From contig CAYVVD010000021.1 of the NCBI GenBank assembly GCA_964454975.1, positions 1-53,770 on the forward strand: a DNA stretch of 53,770 nt, in the 5' to 3' direction. The position numbers and the translations under genes are program-made. Within the stretch, counting starts at the first letter, position 1. Every line of letters begins with the position of its first letter. The stretch is from CAYVVD01 sp964454975. Lineage in GTDB: Bacteria > Bacteroidota > Ignavibacteria > Kapaibacteriales > UBA2268. This document shows, one piece after another, positions 8,142 through 17,010 of the stretch. A model generated the notes under the pieces. It searched no databases. It worked only from the letters and a program-made list of their open reading frames with translations, and had not been told where the DNA came from.

Positions 8142-8432
8142 TTATTCTTTAGACGAGTTTTGCTTAACCACAGGAGCAGCTATTTTTCTTTCGTTATCGG
8201 TTAATTCTTTATTGTTCAGGTTCATTGCCATTTTGAGAGCAGCGAGTTCGGTTCTGGCAGCTTGCCTGTTCATTTCGACTATTTTGTCGTGTACTTCTTT
8301 CCTGTGAACAGGTATGGATTTTGGAGCTTCTATTCCAAGCCTTACCACACCCCTGTCAAAACTAAGTACAGTGACTTTGACTGATGTCCCTATAGTAATT
8401 ACTTCACCTATTTTTCTTGAAAGTACGAGCAT
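8142..8432 (-). CDS. csrA: Carbon storage regulator / translational repressor CsrA
   Basis: RNA-binding dimer that represses translation by covering GGA-containing ribosome binding sites. It has the complete CsrA core (MLVLSRKIGEVITIG, then VRLGIEAPKSIPVHRKEV) in the first ~50 residues. At 96 residues it is longer than the usual 60-75, with an extra helical, Lys/Asn-rich C-terminal extension of uncertain role. It lies 73 bases downstream of fliW, whose product is the known CsrA antagonist in flagellate bacteria. The pair probably controls flagellin synthesis. Confidence 0.96.
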   Translation of the reverse strand: MLVLSRKIGEVITIGTSVKVTVLSFDRGVVRLGIEAPKSIPVHRKEVHDKIVEMNRQAARTELAALKMAMNLNNKELTDNERKIAAPVVKQNSSKE

Positions 8433-8505
8433 TTAGGCTTAAGATTAATTAATAAAAATAAAGAAATATACAGGTTTTCAAAAGGATAATTTGATTAAAA
8501 ACAAA

Positions 8506-8940
8506 TTAGCTCTTAGCTTCGCTTTCAGCACCTTTGACAGCATAGCTTGTCGAATACCTGTCAGAAGGCAGAATCACCTGTTTTCCTTTCTGTGTCTTGG
8601 TATCAAGCACAATAGGCGCCTTCATATTTGCAGAAATACCCTTGTCCTTGCCGCCAAGAGTTACAATAACAAAAAGCACTTCCCTTTCAAGATTGAATTC
8701 TTTGCCGGGGTCGTACTCAATGTCAAGATGCCAGGGGCTTAGCAGAGGAAAACCAATCTCAGGGGAAACAACCGAAACAAGCCATTTGAATGGGACTGTT
8801 TCCTCTTCGGTAATCAGGACGAAATCCTTCAGGTTCTCGAAACCAAGCATGCCTTCTTCAAATGTGAAGATATAGTCATCCTCGACTGATATTTCCCCGA
8901 ATTGCAGGGTTTTTATTGTCCTGGTTTTTTTTTCGCTCAT
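8506..8940 (-). CDS. fliW: Flagellar assembly factor FliW
   Basis: FliW binds CsrA allosterically and also binds flagellin, coupling flagellin export to its translation. The 144-residue product shows the family pattern FGEISVEDDYIFTFEEGMLGFENLKDFVLI, then PFKWLVSVVSPEIGFPLLSPW, and later NMKAPIVLDTKTQKGKQVIL. Start is the ATG at 8940. It lies between motB and csrA on the same strand, as expected for a functional module. Flagellin and the rest of the flagellar genes are not in the window. Confidence 0.95.
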   Translation of the reverse strand: MSEKKTRTIKTLQFGEISVEDDYIFTFEEGMLGFENLKDFVLITEEETVPFKWLVSVVSPEIGFPLLSPWHLDIEYDPGKEFNLEREVLFVIVTLGGKDKGISANMKAPIVLDTKTQKGKQVILPSDRYSTSYAVKGAESEAKS

Positions 8941-9003
8941 ATCTTATAAAACCCGAAATTATTAAAATTTATCAGATATAATATAAGAAAATACTGTGCC
9001 AAT

Positions 9004-9774
9004 TTATTCATTTAATGTATCGCTCCCTGCCTGGCTTTCATAGCCGCTTGTAGATGGAGCTTCGGGAGGAAGCTCGGTAATTATTATTTCAACCCTGCGG
9101 TTGCGTTTCTTGCCCTCAGCGCTGAAATTATCTGCCATCGGCCTTTGCGCACCGAATCCTCTTATGATCATGTTCGCCTGGCTTACGCCCCTTGTTATTA
9201 ACGAATACCCTACATTCAAAGCCCTGTCAACCGAAAGATGCCAGTTTGATTCATACTGAAATGTTCTTATTGGATCTGTATCTGTATGCCCGTCAACCGT
9301 TATCTGCAAGTTAAGGCCTCGAAGTGCATTTGCCAATGAATCAATCATAGTAATGCCTTCGGTACGTATTACAGCTTTTCCGGATGGAAACAGGAACTTC
9401 TCCGGTAATGTTAGCAGTAAGCCGTTACCTGCCCTGCTCAATGTTACGGAGCTATCCGTAAGAAAGAATTTCAGCTTTTCCTCCACCTCCTCCTGTACAT
9501 CGGTGATGGACATATTTTTCTTTGCAGGCGGAATAACCGGCTCCGGCAGAATTTTCTTTCCGCCTTCTAATGCCCCTTGCCCGGGTGTTACTGATTCTGA
9601 TTTAAAATAAACCGAAAGTGCTTCGGACACAGCTTTGAATTTTTCGCTGTCCACTTGGGATGCTGCATAGAGTATCACAAACAAGCCGAGCAGGAGTGTA
9701 ATCAGGTCGGCATAGGTAATCAAGTAACGGTCCCTGTTCGTCTCCTGGGCTTTTTTATGCTTTCGGATTAACAT
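9004..9774 (-). CDS. motB: Flagellar motor stator protein MotB (OmpA-family)
   Basis: Inner-membrane, peptidoglycan-anchored stator subunit. An N-terminal membrane segment contains the proton-path aspartate in YADLITLLLGLFVILYAA (Asp at about residue 23). A Pro-rich linker (~85-95) and a C-terminal OmpA/MotB peptidoglycan-binding domain follow (VDGHTDTDPIRTFQYESNWHLSVDRA, then GFGAQRPMADN and KRNRRVEI). The 256-residue length is normal. motA is not adjacent on either side, which is unusual because motA usually precedes motB. Other proteins of this architecture (for example OmpA/MotB-domain proteins of other motors) cannot be fully excluded. Confidence 0.85.
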   Translation of the reverse strand: MLIRKHKKAQETNRDRYLITYADLITLLLGLFVILYAASQVDSEKFKAVSEALSVYFKSESVTPGQGALEGGKKILPEPVIPPAKKNMSITDVQEEVEEKLKFFLTDSSVTLSRAGNGLLLTLPEKFLFPSGKAVIRTEGITMIDSLANALRGLNLQITVDGHTDTDPIRTFQYESNWHLSVDRALNVGYSLITRGVSQANMIIRGFGAQRPMADNFSAEGKKRNRRVEIIITELPPEAPSTSGYESQAGSDTLNE

Positions 9775-9866
9775 AATATATTAATAATCGGAATTTTCGG
9801 GTAATTTTTGAATAATTAATTTTCTTTGTTGTTTGAAGTGTAATTCAAGAATCAAATCCAATCTAA

Positions 9867-10484
9867 TCAATATTTCAATACCGGGCTGCCTATTATACTA
9901 TTGCGTGCCACTAATCCGAAATTGCGCGAGTCTATGCTGTTGCTGAGATTATCACCCACAAGGAAGTAATACTCGTCCACTGTGGAAGATTGCCCATCCC
10001 TGAAATATTCACTGATTAAATATTTAGTTAAGATGTTCTCCTCTATACTTTCTCCGCAAGCCGGAATTATCATTTTTCCCATTAACAGTGCCTGCCGTAA
10101 CACGTTAACCCGGTAGAATATGTTATTTACATAAAAACCTGTTTCGTCAAGGATGATTGTGTCCCCGGGTACACCCGCCACTCGCTTTACGAGAGTTGTG
10201 TATTCTCCCTCCTGCTCCAATTCAAAAGCTACAATGTCCCCGTGCCGGATTTCTTTGTACCTGATTTTTGCAAACATAGGCATTGTAATGTTTAACAACG
10301 GCAGGTGCGAAGGGAAGCCTATGAAATAATACAACCTGCTGACAAGAAGTCTGTCGCCTTTTTCATACTCAGGCATCATTGATTTGCTACGGACTATATA
10401 AAAATCTACAACACATGATTTTAAAACAAACCCGCAAAGCAAGATTACCAACATAACCTGTAGTATGGACTTAATTTTATGCAA
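9867..10484 (-). CDS. lepB: Signal peptidase I
   Basis: Removes signal peptides from exported proteins at the outer face of the inner membrane. It is 205 residues with one N-terminal membrane anchor (about 8-27). The catalytic serine lies in SKSMMPEYEKGD (Ser35), the catalytic lysine in LVKRVAGVPGD (Lys100), and box E is GDNLSNSIDSRNFG. The predicted start is a TTG at 10484, two bases after the lpxH stop, suggesting translational coupling. The next ATG (10454) would remove part of the anchor. Confidence 0.93.
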   Translation of the reverse strand: MHKIKSILQVMLVILLCGFVLKSCVVDFYIVRSKSMMPEYEKGDRLLVSRLYYFIGFPSHLPLLNITMPMFAKIRYKEIRHGDIVAFELEQEGEYTTLVKRVAGVPGDTIILDETGFYVNNIFYRVNVLRQALLMGKMIIPACGESIEENILTKYLISEYFRDGQSSTVDEYYFLVGDNLSNSIDSRNFGLVARNSIIGSPVLKY

Positions 10485-10485
10485 A

Positions 10486-11214
10486 TCAGGAGTTTATGAA
10501 TTCCACGGCTTCAACAAGTTTAAACTCGCCGTCGAAGATGCCAAATGTGGGGTTTTGCATCCATTCGCCGAGGTTAATATAATAACCATTACCAATTTTT
10601 GCCACTTCAGCTTTATGCCTGTGACCCATGATTACGTAATCAAAGCCTTCGTTAATCCGCTTTTCAGCAAATACCTTCATCCCGTCAGCCTCGCCAAAGT
10701 CCCTGCTGTCAGTATATGTGCGGCTATGTTTCGAACTGTTCGATGCCAGGCAGATTCCAATATCCGGGTGAATCAACCTGAATAGACGGTTCGAAAAGGG
10801 ATTTCTTAGAACAGCCTTCAAAATTTTGTAACCGTTGTCTTTGAATGACTTGCCATCTCCATGAGACAGAAAAAACTTCTTCCCCCCGATTTCCCTTTCG
10901 ATGTCCCCCCGGAACACTTCGATGCCAAATTCCTCCATAAAAAAATCTTTGTGGCCAAAGTCGTGGTTGCCCATCAGGTACTCGATATGTATTCCCTTTT
11001 GCTTCAAGCCGTAAATTGCATTCAAAGTCCTGTAAAAATATTTAGGGATAACAGTTTTGTATTCGAACCAATAATCGAAAAGGTCTCCGACAATATATAC
11101 CGAATCACAAGTAGCGCCGACTTTTTCAAATACCCTCAGCAGAAGGTCTTCCTTTTTGCGCTCGGTTTCCCTATCGGTAAAACCGAGGTGCACATCCGAT
11201 ATAAAGCTTTGCAT
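10486..11214 (-). CDS. lpxH: UDP-2,3-diacylglucosamine hydrolase (lipid A pathway)
   Basis: Calcineurin-like metallophosphoesterase that releases UMP to form lipid X in lipid A synthesis. Metal-ligand motifs appear in order: SDVHLG (5-10), GDLFDYW (~43-49), GNHDFGHK (~80), LSHGDG (~115) and MGHRHKAEV (~195). The 242-residue length matches LpxH. It is consistent with an LPS-bearing outer membrane, together with rfaE1/rfaE2 further on. It is the first gene of a coupled pair with lepB and divergent from birA. Confidence 0.87.
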   Translation of the reverse strand: MQSFISDVHLGFTDRETERKKEDLLLRVFEKVGATCDSVYIVGDLFDYWFEYKTVIPKYFYRTLNAIYGLKQKGIHIEYLMGNHDFGHKDFFMEEFGIEVFRGDIEREIGGKKFFLSHGDGKSFKDNGYKILKAVLRNPFSNRLFRLIHPDIGICLASNSSKHSRTYTDSRDFGEADGMKVFAEKRINEGFDYVIMGHRHKAEVAKIGNGYYINLGEWMQNPTFGIFDGEFKLVEAVEFINS

Positions 11215-11299
11215 TAGAAGTATTTTAGAGGATTTTGTATTTTAAAACAATACATTGCCGTAAAATAACAAAAACGGCGTTATCTTCAACCGGCAGCAT

Positions 11300-12034
11300 A
11301 TGAAACACTATCACTTTAGAGAAGTTAGCTCAACAAACGACTTTGCAAGGGAATTGCTTAAATACGAGCCTTATGTGTACGTAACTGCTGATTACCAGCT
11401 TGCCGGGCGTGGGCGCAAGGACAGGAAATGGGATGGAAAATTCGCACAGAATTTATATATGTCCATTGGAATAAACCACCGGAAGAAGAATTACAGCGTC
11501 GACCCTGTTGTTTATCAGGCTCTTGGATGCCTTGCCTCAATAGAGTCTCTTGAAGAACTCACCGGCGCCAGCTATTTTAAACTTAAATACCCAAATGATG
11601 TTGTTATTATTGATGGGAGCAAAAAATTCAGAAAGATATCCGGTGTAATTGCCGAACATTCTTTTGTAGGACAAAAGTGCACAGAAACAATCATTGGCAT
11701 TGGTATTAATGTTGAGCAAAAGGAATTCGATGAAGAATTAAAAGAGAAGGCTGTTTCGCTTACTATGCTCGGCTTTGATATTACCGTAGAGCAGGTAATG
11801 AATAAATTAATTGAAGTTACTGATAATTACATGGAGAAAAAGCCCGAGGACGTGTTTAATGAATGGAAGAAACTCCTCGACATAGAGGGTAAATTTGTTA
11901 AATTCGCAGATTCTGATACATTGTGGAAAGTAAAAAATATCATGAATGACGGCAGGCTTCAGCTTGCTGAAAATTCCGGTTCGGGAACTAAAATAGCAGA
12001 TAATGGAGACTCCTTCAGTTACAACATCTATTAA
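11300..12034 (+). CDS. birA: Biotin--[acetyl-CoA-carboxylase] ligase
   Basis: Attaches biotin to carrier proteins of carboxylases. The 244-residue product contains only the catalytic and C-terminal domains, with no N-terminal helix-turn-helix, so it is not expected to be a DNA-binding repressor. Motifs: SSTNDFARELL, the biotinyl-AMP loop GRGRKDRKW (about residues 37-45), LKYPNDVVI and IIGIGINVEQ. The next gene coaX begins inside its last 32 bases, giving translational coupling. Confidence 0.93.
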   Translation: MKHYHFREVSSTNDFARELLKYEPYVYVTADYQLAGRGRKDRKWDGKFAQNLYMSIGINHRKKNYSVDPVVYQALGCLASIESLEELTGASYFKLKYPNDVVIIDGSKKFRKISGVIAEHSFVGQKCTETIIGIGINVEQKEFDEELKEKAVSLTMLGFDITVEQVMNKLIEVTDNYMEKKPEDVFNEWKKLLDIEGKFVKFADSDTLWKVKNIMNDGRLQLAENSGSGTKIADNGDSFSYNIY

Positions 12035-12743
12035 AATAGCCCTCGATTTTGGCAATTCAGCATTGAAGGTATTCAGTGAAGCAGGCAGTTCCAGCTTTGC
12101 ATACAAAACGAACTGGGTGGAAGAAGCTAAAAAATATATCAATGGCTTAAGTGAAAAACCACTGATATCCTGCTCTTCTGTAAATCGGAAAAAGCTTGAT
12201 GAATTCGTAGTCAAATCCAGGATTGTTATTAAGCAACCAGCGTCTCTGTTGCTTGAAAAGCAATCCATTCTTGATTATTCGGGTATCGAAGGTATCGGAC
12301 AGGACAGGCTTCTCGGGCTTATAGCCGGCTTGAACTTCTCAGGCAGGAAAAATGTTGTAACAGTTGATTTTGGCACTGCTGTTACTGTAAATTTTGCAGG
12401 AAGGAACGGCAGATGCTACGGGGGCGCAATCCTGCCCGGAGCATACACCCAAGCAAAAATGCTTGCGGATTATGCTGACGCATTGCCGGAAATTGATCTT
12501 CACGAAAAACCGCAAATTCCGGCGGGGACTACTGCTGAAGCAATCAACTCAGGAATTATTTTTGGGGTTGCCGGGGCAGTAAACAAGCTGATAAGCAAAG
12601 GCACTCGAAAACTGAGATGGGACGGCTTTGATATCTACATCACTGGTGGATATTCAGGTATAGTCAGAAGCTACCTCGAATTTATTTATGAGCAGCGCGA
12701 TTACCTGGTATGCGAAGGCCTGCTGAGCATAATGAGTGAATAA
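12003..12743 (+). CDS. coaX: Type III pantothenate kinase
   Basis: First step of CoA synthesis: phosphorylates pantothenate. It is 246 residues of the ASKHA fold: phosphate-1 loop IALDFGNSALK at about 12-22, GIGQDRLLGLIAG near 100, phosphate-2 loop VVTVDFGTAVTVNF at about 120-133, and GGAILPG. Start ATG 12003 overlaps the 3' end of birA by 32 bases in another frame. The birA-coaX pairing is common and links biotin and CoA cofactor metabolism; coaD appears at 25465. Confidence 0.93.
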   Translation: METPSVTTSIKIALDFGNSALKVFSEAGSSSFAYKTNWVEEAKKYINGLSEKPLISCSSVNRKKLDEFVVKSRIVIKQPASLLLEKQSILDYSGIEGIGQDRLLGLIAGLNFSGRKNVVTVDFGTAVTVNFAGRNGRCYGGAILPGAYTQAKMLADYADALPEIDLHEKPQIPAGTTAEAINSGIIFGVAGAVNKLISKGTRKLRWDGFDIYITGGYSGIVRSYLEFIYEQRDYLVCEGLLSIMSE

Positions 12744-12834
12744 TTTATTTATTTCCCGCCTTTAATTAAATAAAATTAATCTTTAATCGCAATATAAGAA
12801 TGCAAAATTGCTAACAAACTGGTCACTATAAATT

Positions 12835-15390
12835 TTGAACATTGATACTGAGTTTAAAGGCCTTACAGGCGGATCGAGCCTGATATTCAAAGCTGCACAG
12901 GCGATTTCCGGCGAAATGGACTTCCCAAAGCTTTTGCGAAAATTGATGCGCATCGTTCTTGAGCACACCAGCGCAACAAGGGCGTTCCTTGTTATAAACA
13001 GGGATGGCCGTGATTATGTTGAAGTACAGGGCAGCCGGGAAAGCGGTGATGTTATTGTCGAAAGAAGCGTCACAATTGATGCAGGACTGTTACCTGAATC
13101 GAACATTGTTTCCGGGCTTAAAGAATCTTCAGAAATAATCTACCATGAGCGCCCTCCAAATTATGAAAGAAACGCTGATCTTTTTCTCTCTTCACACCGG
13201 CCAAAATCCTTGTTATTGCTGCCCATTAAGCAAGCTGGTGATTATCTCGGGTATTTATGCCTTCTGAACTTATATGAAAATTCGGCTTTCAGGGATTCTG
13301 AAATCGAAATGCTTAAAATTCTCTCTTCGCAAATGGCGATATCGCTCCAGAATTCCCGCCTTTATGAGCAAATGAAATCCGAGATTAAAGTACGGATGAG
13401 AACTGAGCATGTTCTCAAATCTATACTAATAAGTACTTCATCTCTTACAGGTAGCGACTTCTTCCGCTCGCTTGTAAGTAAAATAGCAACAACGCTTAAT
13501 TTCAGAAAGGTCTTTGTTACAGAACTGAAAGAGAATAAGCTGGTCGAAACCCTGGCATGCTTCGAATCTAAGGATTTTAGTGAGAATTATAAATATGATA
13601 CTACCGGGTTGCCTTGCGACGAAGTAATTGCAGGCAATAGCGTTTTTATTCCCAATAACCTGGAACAGCATTACCCCGGACTGGGCAGTTTTGTTTCCTA
13701 TGCAGGTATCCCGATGTATAATTCATCCGGGGAAGTTAGCGGCCACCTTGCAGTAATCGGCACTGATCCTGTCCAGGAATCAGCACTTACTGAATCCGTA
13801 CTAACGATTTTTGCTTCCCGTGCCGCAGCCGAGCTCGACAGTATGCGTTCAAGGGAAAAACTGCAAAAAGCCCGCGAGGAGCTTGAGCAAAATGTTATTC
13901 AAAGAACCTCTGAGCTGACTGCTGCTAATGAAAAGCTTTTGCAGGAAATTAAAGAACGCAGGAATGTAGAGGAAGAGCTTATCTATCACAAGGAAGTAGC
14001 CGAATCCGCCAACAAAGCAAAGAGTGAATTTCTTGCCAATATGAGTCACGAACTCCGCACACCTCTTAACGGAATCCTTGGTTATGCACAGATATTCAAG
14101 AAAGACAAATCCCTGTCCGAGTCTCAGCAAAAAGGCGTTGATATAATTGAGCGTAGCGGTCTGCATCTGCTTACTTTGATTAACGATATTCTTGATTTGT
14201 CCAAAATTGAAGCAGGAAAGCTGGAGATTCTTCCGGAGGAGCTGAACTTAAACGATTTCCTGGGCCACATCCGCGAAATGATTAGGATTAAAGCCGAAAA
14301 GAAAGGGCTTAACTTTCTTTATGAAAAGCTTACTCCTTTGCCGGATTTTATCCTTGCTGACGAAAAGAGGCTGCGCCAGGTGCTTATTAACCTGCTTGGC
14401 AATGCTGTTAAATTCACCGAAAAGGGTGGTATCGCTTTAAAAGTAGGGTATAATCATAATGTAAAACGCGGCAAAAGGATGCTCAGGTTCCAGGTTGAAG
14501 ACACCGGAATTGGAATACCCGGGGAAAAGTTAGAAGAAATATTCAAGCCTTTCCAGCAAGCTGCTCCCAGCCTCGGGAAATTCGAAGGTACTGGCCTGGG
14601 GCTTGCAATAAGCAAACGCATTATTAACATGATGGGTGGTGAAATTCAGGTCCGCAGCAGGGAAAACTCGGGTAGCGTTTTCTGGATTGAAGTTGACCTG
14701 CCCGAGGTAAAAGTCACCAGCGCTGAAAGCACTGAAAGATTAGAGATTAGCGGCTATAAGGGTGAAAAGAAAATCATCCTTATTGTTGATGATAAATGGG
14801 AAAATCGTTTCGTTTTAAGAAATCTTCTGAAGCCTTTAGGTTTTGAACTGATTGATGCAGAGAATGGAGTTGACGCTTTTGAAATTGCCAAAAATTCTCA
14901 ATTAGATGCAATTTTAATGGATATTGTAATGCCAGAAATGGATGGACTGGAAAGCACTAGAAGAATCAGGCAACATAACAGTAATCCCGGCTTGCTCATT
15001 ATAGCGCTAACGGCAAGCGTTTTCGAGCAAAACAAGCAGGAATGCCTCGATGCCGGCTGCGATGATTTTATTCCCAAGCCCGTTAAAGAACAGGAGATTC
15101 TTGATAAACTTGCCTCTGGGCTTAAGCTGGAGTGGATTTACAGCGAAAATCAAAAGGAGCCTAATGAAAATGATAAAAACGGGAGATGCGACGGCCCTGA
15201 TGGTGATACAGCTAACATTTTATATGAATTTGCTTTGATGGGAGATATCAAGTCAATGAAGGAAAAGCTTGATCAGCTTTTGGAACTAAGGCCCGAACTG
15301 GAAGATTTCTGCAATAAAGTACATGACTATGCCGCAGTTTATAAAATGAAGCAGATACGTAATATACTTAAAGATTATCTTAAACCTTAA
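12835..15390 (+). CDS. Hybrid sensor histidine kinase (GAF-GAF-HisKA-HATPase-REC)
   Basis: An 851-residue cytoplasmic sensor with no membrane segments. Domains: GAF at about 20-180, a second GAF-like domain at about 200-340, coiled coil 345-395, and HisKA with phospho-His405 in ANMSHELRTPLNG. The ATPase has N box LINLLGNAVKF, DTGIGI and GTGLGLAIS; the receiver (about 650-765) has LMDIVMPEMDG; a ~85-residue helical tail follows. The tail resembles the kinase-associated helical tail seen in cyanobacterial-style hybrids and lacks a phospho-His. An in-frame stop just upstream and no nearby ATG favour a TTG start at 12835. The downstream sigma-54 regulator begins 34 bases later and is the likely partner. 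Confidence 0.93.
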   Translation: MNIDTEFKGLTGGSSLIFKAAQAISGEMDFPKLLRKLMRIVLEHTSATRAFLVINRDGRDYVEVQGSRESGDVIVERSVTIDAGLLPESNIVSGLKESSEIIYHERPPNYERNADLFLSSHRPKSLLLLPIKQAGDYLGYLCLLNLYENSAFRDSEIEMLKILSSQMAISLQNSRLYEQMKSEIKVRMRTEHVLKSILISTSSLTGSDFFRSLVSKIATTLNFRKVFVTELKENKLVETLACFESKDFSENYKYDTTGLPCDEVIAGNSVFIPNNLEQHYPGLGSFVSYAGIPMYNSSGEVSGHLAVIGTDPVQESALTESVLTIFASRAAAELDSMRSREKLQKAREELEQNVIQRTSELTAANEKLLQEIKERRNVEEELIYHKEVAESANKAKSEFLANMSHELRTPLNGILGYAQIFKKDKSLSESQQKGVDIIERSGLHLLTLINDILDLSKIEAGKLEILPEELNLNDFLGHIREMIRIKAEKKGLNFLYEKLTPLPDFILADEKRLRQVLINLLGNAVKFTEKGGIALKVGYNHNVKRGKRMLRFQVEDTGIGIPGEKLEEIFKPFQQAAPSLGKFEGTGLGLAISKRIINMMGGEIQVRSRENSGSVFWIEVDLPEVKVTSAESTERLEISGYKGEKKIILIVDDKWENRFVLRNLLKPLGFELIDAENGVDAFEIAKNSQLDAILMDIVMPEMDGLESTRRIRQHNSNPGLLIIALTASVFEQNKQECLDAGCDDFIPKPVKEQEILDKLASGLKLEWIYSENQKEPNENDKNGRCDGPDGDTANILYEFALMGDIKSMKEKLDQLLELRPELEDFCNKVHDYAAVYKMKQIRNILKDYLKP

Positions 15391-15424
15391 TTTTGTAAAT
15401 TAATAAAAATAATTGCTGTCCTTA

Positions 15425-16924
15425 ATGCCCGAAGAATCCAACACATCGATATTAATTGTTGACGATATTCCCGAGAATATCGCCGTTCTGCTGGACTACC
15501 TTACCGAGCGCGGGTTCCGTGTACTTGTTGCGGAAGACGGCGAAAGCGCTATTGAACAGCTTCAGTTTGCAAAGCCGGACCTTATCCTGCTCGATGTAAT
15601 GATGCCCGGCATTGACGGTTTTGATACATGCCGTCTTGTTAAACAAAATGTTGAAACTAAGGACATACCAATTATTTTCATGACAGCACTTACAGATGTA
15701 AATGATAAGGTTAAAGCGTTCGATGCCGGCGCTGTTGATTACATTACAAAACCTATACAGCACGAAGAAGTGCTTGCAAGAGTTAACACTCATCTGTCCC
15801 TCCGGCGCCTGCAGAAAGAGCTCAGACAGATGAACATTGTACTTGAGGAGAAGGTAGAGGAAAGAACAAGCGAGCTGACACTCTCAAACAAAAAACTCAA
15901 AGCAGCACTTGAAGAACTTCAACTACTCAAAAACAAGCTCCAGCAGGAGAATATTTATCTTAAAGAAGAAATTGACTTCTCGCATAATTTCAATGAAATT
16001 ATTACAAACAGCAGGGGAATGAAGCTGTTACTTACACAGATTGAGCAGGTCGCCGGCACTGACTCCACCGTACTTATCCTGGGTGAAACAGGAACCGGGA
16101 AAGAACTTATAGCTCGAGCCGTGCATAGCACCGGAAAGAGAAGTTCGCACCCACTTGTAAAAGTTAATTGCGCCGCTTTGCCTGCCAACCTGATAGAAAG
16201 TGAGCTGTTCGGCCATGAAAAGGGAGCTTTTACTGGTGCGCTTGCCAAAAAAATCGGACGATTTGAATTAGCTGACGGCGGAACAATCTTCCTCGATGAA
16301 ATCGGTGACCTGCCGCTTGAGTTACAGTCAAAACTCTTGCGCATTCTTCAGGAAGGAGAATATGAGCGGCTCGGTAATCCCCACACATTCGAAGTAGACG
16401 TGCGAGTGATAGCCGCTACAAACCGCAACCTGGAAGAATCAATTGACAATGGCACTTTCCGCGAGGACCTTTATTACAGGCTTAACGTTTTCCCACTTCA
16501 ACTGCCGCCCCTGCGCGAAAGAGAAAATGATATCCCGCTCCTTGTCAAATTTTTTACTGAAAAATACTGCAGGAAGATTGGAAAAGATATTACACAAATC
16601 CCCCAGAGTACTATTGACCTGTTCGAAAGCTATCACTGGCCCGGTAATATCCGCGAGTTGGAGAATGTAATAGAGCGTGCAGTAATTATTTCAAACACTA
16701 ATATCCTCGAAGTTAATGAAATGCTCCTCCCAAGGCGATTAACCCACGAAAACACACCTAAACCAGGAACACTCAAAGAAGCCGAGCGTGATTTTATACA
16801 GGCAGAACTGGAAAAAAGTAACTGGATAATTGATGGCAAACGTGGCGCCGCACGCAAACTCGGCCTCGCCCCAAGTACATTAAGGGACAGGATGAAAAAA
16901 CTTGGAATTTCCCGACCTGAATAA
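15425..16924 (+). CDS. Sigma-54-dependent NtrC-family response regulator
   Basis: A 499-residue activator of sigma-54 promoters. It has an N-terminal receiver (Asp57 in LLDVMMPG, Lys in ITKPI), a long coiled-coil linker (~130-185) that resembles the signalling helix of histidine kinases, and an AAA+ domain. The AAA+ domain carries Walker A GETGTGKE (220-227), an intact sigma-54-contact loop GAFTGA (267-272), Walker B GTIFLDEIGDLP and an arginine region. A Fis-type HTH ends the protein (GAARKLGLAPSTLRDRMKKLG). I use ATG 15425 rather than the TTG four codons upstream. It is co-oriented and close behind the hybrid kinase. Target promoters are not evident in the window. Confidence 0.95.
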   Translation: MPEESNTSILIVDDIPENIAVLLDYLTERGFRVLVAEDGESAIEQLQFAKPDLILLDVMMPGIDGFDTCRLVKQNVETKDIPIIFMTALTDVNDKVKAFDAGAVDYITKPIQHEEVLARVNTHLSLRRLQKELRQMNIVLEEKVEERTSELTLSNKKLKAALEELQLLKNKLQQENIYLKEEIDFSHNFNEIITNSRGMKLLLTQIEQVAGTDSTVLILGETGTGKELIARAVHSTGKRSSHPLVKVNCAALPANLIESELFGHEKGAFTGALAKKIGRFELADGGTIFLDEIGDLPLELQSKLLRILQEGEYERLGNPHTFEVDVRVIAATNRNLEESIDNGTFREDLYYRLNVFPLQLPPLRERENDIPLLVKFFTEKYCRKIGKDITQIPQSTIDLFESYHWPGNIRELENVIERAVIISNTNILEVNEMLLPRRLTHENTPKPGTLKEAERDFIQAELEKSNWIIDGKRGAARKLGLAPSTLRDRMKKLGISRPE

Positions 16925-17010
16925 TCATCAAATTCTTACTAAACATTAATTTTAAGATTCCCCGATTTTTCTTAATTATACCTTGATATTTTGGAAACAA
17001 AGGAAGTGAA

